Positions 1 through 7,560 of a DNA stretch of 64,000 nucleotides are shown one piece after another. The notes under the pieces are model-generated. The model saw nothing but the letters and a program-made list of their open reading frames with translations, searched no databases and was not told where the DNA came from. Where the stretch lies: positions 904,501 through 968,500 of the forward strand of contig JAUOZS010000001.1 of assembly GCA_032334055.1 (NCBI GenBank). Reading direction: 5' to 3'. Made by a program: the position numbers and the translations under genes. Each line of letters begins with the position of its first letter. Position 1 is the stretch's first letter. The stretch is from Selenomonadales bacterium 4137-cl (GTDB lineage: Bacteria > Bacillota > Negativicutes > Sporomusales > UBA7701).

Positions 1-241
1 CATGGCGGCCGAAGCCGCCGGGCAGGGGACCGTGCGAAACGCCAGGCTCCATTTCCTGCGGCCCGGCGTAACCGTGGCGGTGCCGGTGGACGAGGCGTCG
101 CGGGCAGCGGCTGCTGCCGCACTGGCGGTGGCGTGCCGCCACATCAGCGGCGGCGAACGTGAGGAAGACTACCCTGCCGACACCTCCTGGTGTCTCCGCT
201 GCGGCTATCGTGTACTGTGCAGCGCCTGCCTCCCGGAGTAG
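1..241 (+). CDS. 3' end of a PD-(D/E)XK nuclease / helicase-type protein (partial)
   Basis: Only the last ~80 codons are in the window; the reading frame is open from the left edge, so the gene starts outside. The C-terminus carries a Cys-rich tail, CLRCGYRVLCSAC, which resembles the Fe-S cluster motif that closes PD-(D/E)XK nuclease domains of the Cas4/AddB/RecB type (CxxC-x4-5-C). I infer the end of a DNA-repair nuclease or nuclease-helicase. The family cannot be fixed from this fragment, and no catalytic D/E-x-K motif is in view. A strong hairpin follows 13 bases after the stop. Confidence 0.5.
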   Translation, partial: MAAEAAGQGTVRNARLHFLRPGVTVAVPVDEASRAAAAAALAVACRHISGGEREEDYPADTSWCLRCGYRVLCSACLPE

Positions 242-254
242 GGAGGGAAAAGAT

Positions 255-282
255 AAACCCCGCCGTTAGCACGGCGGGGTTT
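255..282. terminator. Bidirectional intrinsic terminator
   Basis: Perfect 12-bp inverted repeat (arms 255-266 and 271-282, loop TAGC) between two convergent genes. Read on the minus strand the hairpin is followed by TTTATCTTTT, so it best serves the small minus-strand gene at 303-413. It may also stop the upstream plus-strand gene. Confidence 0.8.
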
Positions 283-302
283 ATGATGCTATTTCAAAGA
301 GT

Positions 303-413
303 TCAATTCTCCTGCGGCGATTGCGCTGAAGCGGTGTTTTCTTCATGCCACTTCTCACAGGCGGTCCAATTTTCGCAGCCGGGTCCGAGGCAGAAGGCGT
401 TGCAGTCGTACAT
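303..413 (-). CDS. 36-aa cysteine-rich small protein (unknown)
   Basis: A 36-codon gene with a complete set of expression signals. The ATG at 413 is preceded by GGAGG at 427-423 (9-base spacing). A sigma-A promoter lies at 473-445 and a terminator hairpin with a U-rich tail follows the stop. The peptide has four Cys at residues 4, 8, 13 and 19 (spacings 3, 4 and 5), two Trp, one His and an acidic, Gln-rich tail. It has no signal peptide or membrane segment. The Cys pattern could bind a metal or a cluster, or be redox active. I do not recognise the family. The signals around it make it a likely real gene despite its size. Confidence 0.65.
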   Translation of the reverse strand: MYDCNAFCLGPGCENWTACEKWHEENTASAQSPQEN

Positions 414-444
414 CAAAAACACCCTCCTTTCACTTCTTGCTTAA

Positions 445-473
445 ATTATAACAGCGCTTCTTAATAAAATCAA
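445..473 (-). promoter_or_regulatory. Sigma-A promoter of the 36-aa gene
   Basis: On the minus strand TTGATT (473-468), a 17-base spacer and a perfect TATAAT (450-445), placed about 30 bases upstream of the ATG at 413. Consensus quality and spacing are both good. Confidence 0.7.
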
Positions 474-506
474 TAAAAAACATAAAGTTAAATTAATAAC
501 TTAGTA

Positions 507-559
507 ATTGTTACGTTAATAACTTACTAATAGTTCAATTGTTACGTTATTAACTTACT
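507..559. repeat. Two near-identical 22-bp direct repeats, each a GTTA-N6-TAAC palindrome
   Basis: Copies at 507-528 and 538-559 differ at one base and are offset by 31 bp, about three helical turns. Each contains GTTACGTTAWTAAC, an inverted repeat GTTA-N6-TAAC suited to a dimeric regulator. A degenerate partial copy lies just upstream (492-504). They sit between the small minus-strand gene and the sigma-54 activator at 695, in an A+T-rich stretch (445-694) that has no other gene. Confidence 0.6.
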
Positions 560-620
560 TTGATGCAAGACAATGATAAATTTGTAACATTCTGTGATTG
601 CGGCGGAAAGCGTTAACGGC

Positions 621-655
621 TTGACGTTGAAGAAAATCTCCTGCTAAAGTATAAT
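621..655 (+). promoter_or_regulatory. Possible sigma-A promoter of the sigma-54 activator gene
   Basis: TTGACG at 621-626. The candidate -10 elements are TAAAGT at 645-650 (18-base spacer) or TATAAT at 650-655 (spacer too long). Either places the transcript start just before the ribosome site at 682-689. Confidence 0.4.
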
Positions 656-694
656 TTTTACAGGTGACTGACGCCACTGGCAGGGGGTGCTTAG

Positions 695-2386
695 ATGAGT
701 GAAAAAAGCGATATAATAGCCAGCATTATCGACGCGCTGACGGACCCGGTTCTATTTGTGAACACCCGGAGAGATATTTCCTTCGCCAATACAGCCGCCT
801 ATAAGCTTTTCAACGGTTATCCGCCGGCCGCGGCCACCCCTGAAATGAGAAAACTGTTGTCTGGCGGGCTGGAAAGTGGCCTGCGTAATACCGCTGTCAT
901 TATGGGAAAAGAATATACAGTAACCGTTGCAGCCCTTGAAACAGCCGGGGAATCACTTGGAGCTATTGTGGTGCTGCGGGAAATGACCGACATCCGGTCA
1001 CTGGAAGCTGAGTTGAAAGAGGCGCGCAATTCATGCCGCGAACTGGATATGATTATCAAATCCAGTTATGACGGTATATTTGTCATTGACGGAAGCGGCA
1101 TCGCTATAAAATACAACGAATCGTATTGTCGGATCACGGGCCTGGATGCGGCTGAAATGATGGGCCTGCATATGAGAGAGATTGTAAAAAGAAAATATTT
1201 TTCGGAAACGGTCGGACTGAAAGTTTTGGAGACTCGCTCCGTCGCGACCACTATGCCGACGCTGTCAAGCGGGAAGAAAGTGCTTATCACCGGGTCGCCG
1301 GTGTTTGACGAAAACGGCGAATTAATCAGGATCGTTGCCAACGTTCGCGATATTACCGAACTAATCAGCCTGAAATCGCAGATGGAGGAAGCCAAAGAGC
1401 TGGCGGAAAGATACTATTCGGAAATACTGCATCTGCGCGGGCAGCAATCTGAAGTGGACGGGTTTATTTTCGAAAGTCCCAAAATGAAGTCTATTTTATC
1501 TACAGCCGTAAAAGTGGCTCATACCAATGCCACCGTTTTGATCACGGGCGATTCCGGGGTCGGCAAGGAAGTGCTGGCCCGCATTATTCATAATAACAGC
1601 GAGTATAAAGACGGTCCGTTTGTAAAGATTAACTGCGGCGCAATACCGGAAACCTTGTTGGAAAGCGAACTCTTCGGTTATGAAAAGGGCGCTTTTACCA
1701 GCGCGGCCAGTACCGGAAAACCGGGGCTTTTTGAGGTTGCGACCCAGGGGACGGTTTTTCTGGATGAAATCGGCGAGATACCCTTGGCGTTGCAGGCTAA
1801 ATTACTTGGAGTATTGCAGGATATGAAGTTCACCAAAGTCGGCGGAGTTAAGCCGATCGAAATGAAGTCCAGAGTAATTACTGCGACCAACCGGGACCTG
1901 GCGGACATGATCGGTAAGGGACAGTTTCGCAAGGACTTGTTTTACAGGTTAAATGTTGTGCCGCTGCCGGTACCGCCTCTCTCCGACAGACGCAGTGATA
2001 TTTTCCCGTTGGCCAGGCATTTTTTAACGAAATTCAACGCAAAATACAACACGAATAAAACATTGTCAACGCAAGTTATTGCCGCTTTTGAAGAATATGA
2101 CTGGCCAGGTAATGTCCGCGAGATGGAAAACCTTCTTGAACAATTGGTGGTGTTGGCGCCAACCGGTCAACTTACGTTGGATATGCTACCTGAGGAGAAG
2201 TTCGCACCGCGAGCGAAAAACCACTTTTCGGAAGGTAAAAGACTGGGTGAAATCCTGAATGATGTGGAGCGTAATCTGTTTAGGCGGCTTTTGGACAAGG
2301 GGTACAGCACTTACAAAATTGCCAGGGAACTTGGAATTAGCCAGCCGACAGTGGTAAGGAAAATAAACAGGCTGGGCCTTAATTAA
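695..2386 (+). CDS. PAS-containing sigma-54-dependent transcriptional activator
   Basis: 563-aa bacterial enhancer-binding protein. The N-terminus has two PAS-type sensor modules (about 1-100 and 110-225). A short helical linker follows, then a sigma-54 AAA+ domain (about 250-480): Walker A GDSGVGKE near residue 284, a GAFTSA loop near 332 and Walker B VFLDEIGEI near 355. A Fis-type helix-turn-helix (TYKIARELGISQPTVVRKI) is at the end. The loop normally reads GAFTGA; here Gly-5 is Ser. There is no receiver domain, so it probably senses a ligand through PAS. The ATG follows AGGGGGTG at 682-689. Downstream lie three candidate enhancer sites and a -24/-12 promoter for a TRAP transport operon, which is its likely target. 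Confidence 0.93.
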   Translation: MSEKSDIIASIIDALTDPVLFVNTRRDISFANTAAYKLFNGYPPAAATPEMRKLLSGGLESGLRNTAVIMGKEYTVTVAALETAGESLGAIVVLREMTDIRSLEAELKEARNSCRELDMIIKSSYDGIFVIDGSGIAIKYNESYCRITGLDAAEMMGLHMREIVKRKYFSETVGLKVLETRSVATTMPTLSSGKKVLITGSPVFDENGELIRIVANVRDITELISLKSQMEEAKELAERYYSEILHLRGQQSEVDGFIFESPKMKSILSTAVKVAHTNATVLITGDSGVGKEVLARIIHNNSEYKDGPFVKINCGAIPETLLESELFGYEKGAFTSAASTGKPGLFEVATQGTVFLDEIGEIPLALQAKLLGVLQDMKFTKVGGVKPIEMKSRVITATNRDLADMIGKGQFRKDLFYRLNVVPLPVPPLSDRRSDIFPLARHFLTKFNAKYNTNKTLSTQVIAAFEEYDWPGNVREMENLLEQLVVLAPTGQLTLDMLPEEKFAPRAKNHFSEGKRLGEILNDVERNLFRRLLDKGYSTYKIARELGISQPTVVRKINRLGLN

Positions 2387-2489
2387 GATGCAATAATGAA
2401 TCGCGATGCAATTATGTATCATGCCGATAAATTAACTGAATATTAGAAAGATAAAGACTTGTTGCGAGGGCCTTTGATGCATTTTTGCA
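2387..2489 (+). promoter_or_regulatory. Three ATGCA-N4-TGNAT sites, candidate enhancers for the sigma-54 activator
   Basis: Three 14-bp sites share the same 5-4-5 layout: ATGCAATAATGAAT (2388-2401), ATGCAATTATGTAT (2406-2419, offset 18 bp) and ATGCATTTTTGCAT (2476-2489, a perfect palindrome). They lie roughly 95-195 bp upstream of the inferred start of the -24/-12 promoter, the usual place for enhancer-binding-protein sites. The third forms the inner loop of the terminator at 2465-2502. Confidence 0.65.
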
Positions 2490-2502
2490 TTGGCCCTCTT
2501 TT
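2465..2502 (+). terminator. Terminator of the activator gene
   Basis: GAGGGCC (2465-2471) pairs with GGCCCTC (2491-2497). An inner ATGCA/TGCAT hairpin (2476-2489) closes the loop, and TTTTT follows (2498-2502). Confidence 0.75.
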
Positions 2503-2554
2503 TAGTTGGAGTGAAAATACCTTGATAAGTCAGGGCTCGTTGGCATTTAGGCCG

Positions 2555-2570
2555 TTGGCACAATAGTTGC
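2555..2570 (+). promoter_or_regulatory. Sigma-54 (-24/-12) promoter
   Basis: TTGGCACAATAGTTGC has GG and GC exactly 10 bases apart (2557-2558 and 2569-2570) and matches the TGGCAC-N5-TTGC consensus closely. The transcript would start near 2582, about 40 bases before the SDR gene. Inference: it drives the SDR-TRAP-dehydrogenase operon through the activator encoded at 695-2386. Confidence 0.85.
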
Positions 2571-2623
2571 GTTATAATAGCGCGGAACGGAACCGCAATC
2601 GTAACACAGTTGGAGGGATGAAG

Positions 2624-3370
2624 TTGCTGAAGGATAAAGTGGCGGTGATTACAGGCGCGGGGCAAGGAATCGGCAGGGCGATAGCACTGCAATTTGCCCG
2701 GCAAGGCGCCCGCGTAGCGGTGTGTGATCTAAATTCCGACAACGCCGCCGCGGTTGCGCGAGAGATTACCGATACCGGTGCCGAGGCTATAGCCGTCAAG
2801 GTGGATGTTACCAACGAAGAACAGGTACTGGAAATGGTGGCGGAGTGCATGCTCCATTTTTCCCGGATTGACATTTTGGTTAATAATGCCGGGATTATCC
2901 AGACAGGACCGTTTTTGAAGATCAGCGCCGAAGCGTGGGATAAAGTAATGGCGGTCAACCTTAGGGGCGTGTTCAGTTGCTGTAAGGCCGTATTTCCGGT
3001 TATGCAAAGGCAAAACGGCGGCAGGATTATCAATATCGCCTCGATTGCCGGCAAGAGAGGCGGCGGGATACTGGGGAATTCGTGCTACGCCGCGTCCAAA
3101 GGAGGAGTAATTGCCTTTACCAAGGGCATTGCCAGGGAAGGTGGTCCCTACAACATCAATGTCAACGCAATTACGCCCGGCTATACAGATACCGAAATGA
3201 CCAGTTCGCTTACGCTTAAGCAGCGGGACGCCGTTTTGCAGATGGTGCCGCTGGGTAGGGCGGGAAAACCCGAAGACGTTGCGGCGGCGGCTTGCTACCT
3301 GGCCTCCGATTACGCGGCGTTTATCACCGGCGAGATTATGGATGTCGACGGCGGACTGATGATGGACTAG
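2624..3370 (+). CDS. SDR-family dehydrogenase (FabG-like fold)
   Basis: 248-aa classical short-chain dehydrogenase/reductase. It has the NAD(P) motif TGAGQGIG near the N-terminus, NNAG, a catalytic Ser in the NIASIAGK stretch, YAASK, and a typical C-terminus DVDGG. I place the start at TTG 2624, six bases after GGAGGG. An in-frame ATG at 2618 abuts the ribosome site and is less likely. It is the first gene of the sigma-54-controlled operon, followed by a TRAP transporter and a zinc dehydrogenase. It probably oxidises or reduces a hydroxy-acid or sugar-derived substrate brought in by the transporter. The substrate is not predictable from sequence. Confidence 0.85.
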   Translation: MLKDKVAVITGAGQGIGRAIALQFARQGARVAVCDLNSDNAAAVAREITDTGAEAIAVKVDVTNEEQVLEMVAECMLHFSRIDILVNNAGIIQTGPFLKISAEAWDKVMAVNLRGVFSCCKAVFPVMQRQNGGRIINIASIAGKRGGGILGNSCYAASKGGVIAFTKGIAREGGPYNINVNAITPGYTDTEMTSSLTLKQRDAVLQMVPLGRAGKPEDVAAAACYLASDYAAFITGEIMDVDGGLMMD

Positions 3371-3406
3371 CGGCTTGGAATCAAAAAATAAGAGGGGGTT
3401 TTACAC

Positions 3407-4435
3407 GTGTCGAAGAGATTGATTACCCTGGTGGTCAGTATCGTCTTGGTTTTCGGCTTAGCCCTAAGCGGCTGCAGCCGGCCGGCGGAAAAAGCGCCCG
3501 CCGGCAAGCCCATCGCCATCAAACTGACCCACATCAGCGCTCCCGGCTCCAGTTGGCAAAAAGGCGCCGAAAAGTTTGCCGAGCTGGTCGCCAAGAAAAC
3601 CAACAACAAAGTCAAGGTCGACATCTATCCTTCCGGATCACTGTCTGGCGGCAATACCCGCACCATGCTCGAGCAGCTCCAAACAGGGGCGGTCGACATG
3701 ACCATCCACTCCACAATTATTTACTCAGGCTTTGATAACAAATTCTCGGTGTTCAGCCTGCCGTTTCTCTTCCCGGACCGGGGAATAGGGTATAAGGCGG
3801 TGGATGGGCCGCTGGGCAATGAGATGCTCGCTCAGTGCGAAAAAATCGGTATCAAGGGCTTGGCTTATTGGGAAAGCGGTTTTCGCGAGTTGACCAACAA
3901 CAAGCGGCCCATCAGCAAGCCGGAAGATGTCGCCGGCCTGAAAATCCGCATACCGGAAATCAAGCTCTTCATCTCTTCCTTCCGGGCCCTCAAAGCCGAC
4001 CCGACGGTCATGACTTTCGGCGAAGTTTTTACCGCTCTGCAGCAGGGCACGATCGACGGTCAGGAAAACCCGGCCACCATCATCCATTCATCGAAGCTGT
4101 ATGAAGTCCAGAAATACTGCACGCTATGGGACTATGTGTGGGACCCGCTGATTATCGCCGTCAACAAGAAGTTCTATGACAATTTGCCTGCCGACATTCA
4201 GAAGGCGCTTAAGGAAGCGGCCGTCGAAGCCGGCGCCTATCAGCGCCAGGTCGTTGTGGACGAAGAAAAAGCGTTATTCGCCGATATGGAAAAGCGGGGC
4301 ATGAAAATAACCAATTTGACCAAGGAAGAAAAGCTGGCCTTCGTCAAAGCAATGGCGCCAGTGTATGACGAATATCGCGGCATTCTCGGCAAGGACTTTG
4401 TTGACAAATGGGTGAAAGCGACCCAGGGGAAATAG
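3407..4435 (+). CDS. TRAP transporter substrate-binding protein (DctP family)
   Basis: 342-aa extracytoplasmic solute receptor. The GTG start at 3407 has AGAGGGGG upstream. The N-terminus is a lipoprotein signal peptide with lipobox LSGC (Cys about residue 23), so it is membrane-anchored outside the cytoplasmic membrane. The body shows DctP/TAXI-like features, including the conserved LKIRIPE segment with the Arg that binds the substrate carboxylate, and GTIDGQENP. It works with the DctQ and DctM genes that follow. Operon 1 order is P-Q-M. The substrate is probably a carboxylate or sugar acid. Confidence 0.92.
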   Translation: MSKRLITLVVSIVLVFGLALSGCSRPAEKAPAGKPIAIKLTHISAPGSSWQKGAEKFAELVAKKTNNKVKVDIYPSGSLSGGNTRTMLEQLQTGAVDMTIHSTIIYSGFDNKFSVFSLPFLFPDRGIGYKAVDGPLGNEMLAQCEKIGIKGLAYWESGFRELTNNKRPISKPEDVAGLKIRIPEIKLFISSFRALKADPTVMTFGEVFTALQQGTIDGQENPATIIHSSKLYEVQKYCTLWDYVWDPLIIAVNKKFYDNLPADIQKALKEAAVEAGAYQRQVVVDEEKALFADMEKRGMKITNLTKEEKLAFVKAMAPVYDEYRGILGKDFVDKWVKATQGK

Positions 4436-4440
4436 CCTCA

Positions 4441-4469
4441 GCCGGGAAGACGGTTTCCGTCTTCCCGGC
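4441..4469 (+). terminator. Intercistronic hairpin after dctP
   Basis: Perfect 13-bp stem (4441-4453 / 4457-4469) with loop TTT and only a weak T-tract. Its place between the binding protein and the membrane subunits suggests partial termination or 3'-end protection, raising binding-protein yield over the permease. Confidence 0.6.
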
Positions 4470-4508
4470 CTTTATCGAAGGATCGTCGGAAAGAGGTGAA
4501 ACAAGCAA

Positions 4509-4997
4509 GTGCAAGCCTTCATGGACAAAGTTGCCAAGGCGGAGTATATTCTGCTGGCGGTTATGATAGCGCTGATGGCGATTATAAACTTCCTGCAGGT
4601 GGTATTTCGTTATCTGTTGCACGGGTCGTTGCCATGGTCCGAGGAAACGCTGCGGTTCCTGTTTATCTGGGCGACGTTTATCGGCGCCAGCATCGGCGTT
4701 CGCAAGGGAGCTCACCTTGGCCTGACTTTTGTTATTGGATTTTTACCGCCAAAATTGAAAACTGCGGTCGCGTTTATCACTTACGGCTTATGCCTGGTTT
4801 TTGCCGGAATAATTGCGTATCTCGGTTTTCAGGTGGTGGTGATGCAGATCGAATTCAACGTTCGTTCGTCCGCCATGGGTATTCCGATGTGGTGGCCCAG
4901 CCTCGCTATTCCTGTCTCCTTTATTCTGATGATTTTGCATATCGTAAACTTGGCTAGAGGTCATCAGGATAAAGAACAAGTCCGCATAGAGAACTAG
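4509..4997 (+). CDS. TRAP transporter small permease subunit (DctQ)
   Basis: 162-aa membrane protein with four predicted helices (about 14-35, 50-66, 85-110, 130-150), the DctQ pattern. It has the family feature WSEE near residue 41, followed by an Arg/Leu-rich stretch. The start is GTG at 4509 after AGAGGTG. An ATG four codons later is an alternative. The DctM gene starts 16 bases after its stop. DctQ bridges to DctM in the Na+-driven uptake complex. Confidence 0.9.
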   Translation: MQAFMDKVAKAEYILLAVMIALMAIINFLQVVFRYLLHGSLPWSEETLRFLFIWATFIGASIGVRKGAHLGLTFVIGFLPPKLKTAVAFITYGLCLVFAGIIAYLGFQVVVMQIEFNVRSSAMGIPMWWPSLAIPVSFILMILHIVNLARGHQDKEQVRIEN

Positions 4998-5012
4998 AGA
5001 GGGGGGGCTGCA

Positions 5013-6299
5013 ATGGACGTTGCGGCGATTATATTTGCGGTCTTTACGCTGCTGCTGCTGCTGGGGGTACCCATTTCTTTCACACTTGGAATTGCATCAA
5101 TGGTTGCCTTATGGTTCGGCACCCGGGTGCCGATGGAAAACATTCCGCAGATGATGTTTGCGGCCAGCGATTCCTTTACGCTGCTGGCAATACCATTTTT
5201 TATCCTGGCCGGAATTCTTATGGAAAAGAGTGGCATTTCCGGACGACTGGTGAATCTGGCTAACAGAATGTGCGGGTCCTCGATTGGCGGTTTAGCCACG
5301 GTCAGCGTAGTGGCCAGCATGTTTTTTGCCGCTATTTCCGGATCAGGCCCCGCTACCGTCGCAGCGCTGGGGAGCATTCTCATTCCGGCGATGATCGCCG
5401 CAGGCTATGACGAGGGCTTTGCCTCCGCCATCATGGCTACATCGGGCGGTATCGGCGTCATCATCCCGCCCAGCATTGCCTTCATCGTCTATGCCGTCGT
5501 CGCCAACGCTTCGGTAAGCAAGCTTTTTATGGCCGGAGTTTTGCCGGGTTTCGTCGTAGGAGCAGCTTTGATCGTTGCCGGATATGTAATTTCCCGCAAG
5601 AGAGGCTACCGCGGGGCGGAAGTGGCGACCGCCGCCGAAAAATGGCAGGCGGCCAAAGATGCTTTTTGGGGAGTGATGACACCGGTAATTATCCTCGGAG
5701 GCATTTACGGCGGTATTTTTACTCCTACCGAGGCGGCCGGTATCGCCGTAATCTATGCCTTTATCATCGGGGTGTTCGTCCACCGGGAATTAAAGCTGGG
5801 CGACTTGCCCCGGATTCTCGTCGATACCGGCGTTTCGTCGGCGGTTGTCATGCTGATAGTATCTTCCGCAGCCGTTTTTTCCTGGCTGCTGGCCAATCAA
5901 AACATACCGGCGCTGGCTGCCGAGTGGTTCTTGGCAATATCCCGCGACCCGATTGTTATTCTGCTCCTGATAAATATACTGCTGCTTATCGCCGGCTGTT
6001 TCCTGGACGCAATTTCCGCCATGATGATCCTCGTGCCTATCCTGGTGCCGGTGGTTACTGCTCTTGGCGTGGATATCACCCACTTCGGAATAATTATGAC
6101 CGTCAACCTGGCGATAGGCATGGTAACTCCTCCGGTGGGAGTAAACCTCTATGTCGCCTGCAGCATCGCCAAAATCAGTATTGAAAAGATATCGAAAGCG
6201 GTGGTGCCTTTGCTGGCTGCCGCGATTGTAGCCTTGATGATGATCAGTTATATTCCCTGGCTTTCTCTGGCTCTGCCGGCCTATCTCGGTCTGAAATAA
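5013..6299 (+). CDS. TRAP transporter large permease subunit (DctM)
   Basis: 428-aa integral membrane protein with about 12 hydrophobic segments, the transport core of a TRAP system. Family hallmarks are visible: GVPISFTLG at the N-terminus, AISGSGPATVAALGSILIP, IGVIIPPSIAFIVYAV, GIFTPTEAAG and MVTPPVGVNLYVA. The ATG at 5013 lies 8 bases after a GAGAGGGGGGG ribosome site. It is the third transporter gene of the sigma-54 operon. Confidence 0.93.
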   Translation: MDVAAIIFAVFTLLLLLGVPISFTLGIASMVALWFGTRVPMENIPQMMFAASDSFTLLAIPFFILAGILMEKSGISGRLVNLANRMCGSSIGGLATVSVVASMFFAAISGSGPATVAALGSILIPAMIAAGYDEGFASAIMATSGGIGVIIPPSIAFIVYAVVANASVSKLFMAGVLPGFVVGAALIVAGYVISRKRGYRGAEVATAAEKWQAAKDAFWGVMTPVIILGGIYGGIFTPTEAAGIAVIYAFIIGVFVHRELKLGDLPRILVDTGVSSAVVMLIVSSAAVFSWLLANQNIPALAAEWFLAISRDPIVILLLINILLLIAGCFLDAISAMMILVPILVPVVTALGVDITHFGIIMTVNLAIGMVTPPVGVNLYVACSIAKISIEKISKAVVPLLAAAIVALMMISYIPWLSLALPAYLGLK

Positions 6300-6340
6300 C
6301 CTGACAGGGAACGAGTTCTCGCGAAAAGGTGATGATGAAT

Positions 6341-7378
6341 ATGGGTGACATGCTGGCGCTCGTCAAAACCTCCCCGACAGTGGCTGAGCTTGTTAACGTG
6401 CCTATTCCGGAATGCGGCCCCGAGGACGTGCTGGTGAGGGTAAGGGCGGCGGCTCTGTGCGGTACCGATCTGCATATCTTCGCCTGGAATGCATGGGCCC
6501 AGGGGGCCGGCATCAAACTGCCGTTTATCATGGGGCACGAGTTCTGCGGCGATGTCGCAGCGGTCGGCTCCGCCGTGAAAACCGTAAGCATCGGTGACAA
6601 GGTCTCCGGCGAGACACATGTCCCGTGCGGGTACTGCTATCAATGCCTGAACGGCGAGCAGCATATCTGCAACAATCTCAGGTTGTTCGGCGTCCACCGC
6701 AACGGCTGCTTCGCCGAATACGCCGTTATTCCGGCTGTTTGCGCCAAACCGATTCCGCCTGCGATTACATATGAAACAGGGTCAGTCATGGAGCCTCTCG
6801 GCACAGCTTTGCGGGCGATAGTGGAAACTAATGCCGCCGGAACGAACGTAGTTGTCCTGGGGTGTGGGCCGATCGGCTTGTTCGCTGTCGCTTCGGCCGC
6901 ATGTTTGGGCGCGGCCGGCATCATCGCCGCCGATATCAGCGACGCCCGGCTGAAAATTGCCGCCCAAATGGGCGCCGGCCGGACGATTAATCCGACGAAC
7001 GACGACCTTGCCGAGGCGGTATTGCGGGCGACCAACGGCTATGGCGCCGATATCGTCATCGACGCCTCCGGCAGCGTGGCAGCAGTAAAGCAATCGTTCA
7101 GCTATTTGCGGAAAGGCGGCAAGATCGCTCTCATCGGTTTGCCCGACAAGCCTATCGAACTCGAACTGGGTAAAGAGGTCGTTTTTAAGGAAGCCAAAAT
7201 TATAGGAATCCACGGACGTAAGATGTTTGAAACCTGGACACAGATGGAGAATTTGCTTTCAACCGGAAAACTGCTTGTTGCGCCGGCCATAACCCATGCG
7301 CTTCCCTTATCCCGCTGGCGGGAAGGAATAGAACTTGCGCAAAGCGGTCAGGCGTGCAAGGTAATATTTAATCTTTAA
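6341..7378 (+). CDS. Zinc-dependent alcohol dehydrogenase, L-threonine 3-dehydrogenase-like
   Basis: About 345 aa, medium-chain zinc dehydrogenase. The catalytic zinc site shows LCGTDLH and GHEFCGD. A structural zinc site is CGYCYQCLNGEQHIC. The Rossmann motif is GCGPIGLFA. The stretch GTDLHIFAWNAWAQ and the C-terminal GIHGRKMFETW resemble L-threonine 3-dehydrogenase closely. Related polyol and hexuronate dehydrogenases cannot be excluded. Of several starts (GTG 6329, ATG 6332/6335/6341/6350) the ATG at 6341 has the best spacing from AAAGGTGATG. It ends the sigma-54 operon and may oxidise the transported substrate together with the SDR at 2624. Confidence 0.85.
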   Translation: MGDMLALVKTSPTVAELVNVPIPECGPEDVLVRVRAAALCGTDLHIFAWNAWAQGAGIKLPFIMGHEFCGDVAAVGSAVKTVSIGDKVSGETHVPCGYCYQCLNGEQHICNNLRLFGVHRNGCFAEYAVIPAVCAKPIPPAITYETGSVMEPLGTALRAIVETNAAGTNVVVLGCGPIGLFAVASAACLGAAGIIAADISDARLKIAAQMGAGRTINPTNDDLAEAVLRATNGYGADIVIDASGSVAAVKQSFSYLRKGGKIALIGLPDKPIELELGKEVVFKEAKIIGIHGRKMFETWTQMENLLSTGKLLVAPAITHALPLSRWREGIELAQSGQACKVIFNL

Positions 7379-7450
7379 TCAGTGTATGGGTGAAGGCGAG
7401 AACTTCCACTACCCCTCCGGAAGACTCCTGCCTTCATTCGAGGCACTTTA

Positions 7451-7477
7451 GGTCCCGTAAGGGACCGTTCTTTTTTT
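7451..7477 (+). terminator. Terminator of the first TRAP operon
   Basis: GGTCCC (7451-7456), loop GTAA, GGGACC (7461-7466), then GTTC and seven T. Confidence 0.8.
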
Positions 7478-7522
7478 GCTATGCCTGTCCGGCGACGATG
7501 TTGCGCGGCGGACAACAGAACA

Positions 7523-7555
7523 CCCCGGCAACTTGCTGCGCCGGGGCGTTTTTGC
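7523..7555. terminator. Second terminator hairpin between convergent genes
   Basis: CCCCGGC (7523-7529) pairs with GCCGGGG (7540-7546), followed by CGTTTTT on the plus strand. It lies just past the stop of the minus-strand hydrolase gene and probably serves both directions. Confidence 0.6.
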
Positions 7556-7560
7556 CTGCT

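Noticed and set aside
190..444. 84-codon plus-strand open frame over 190-444
   Set aside because: It runs through the terminator hairpin and the well-supported minus-strand mini-gene, and has no ribosome site.
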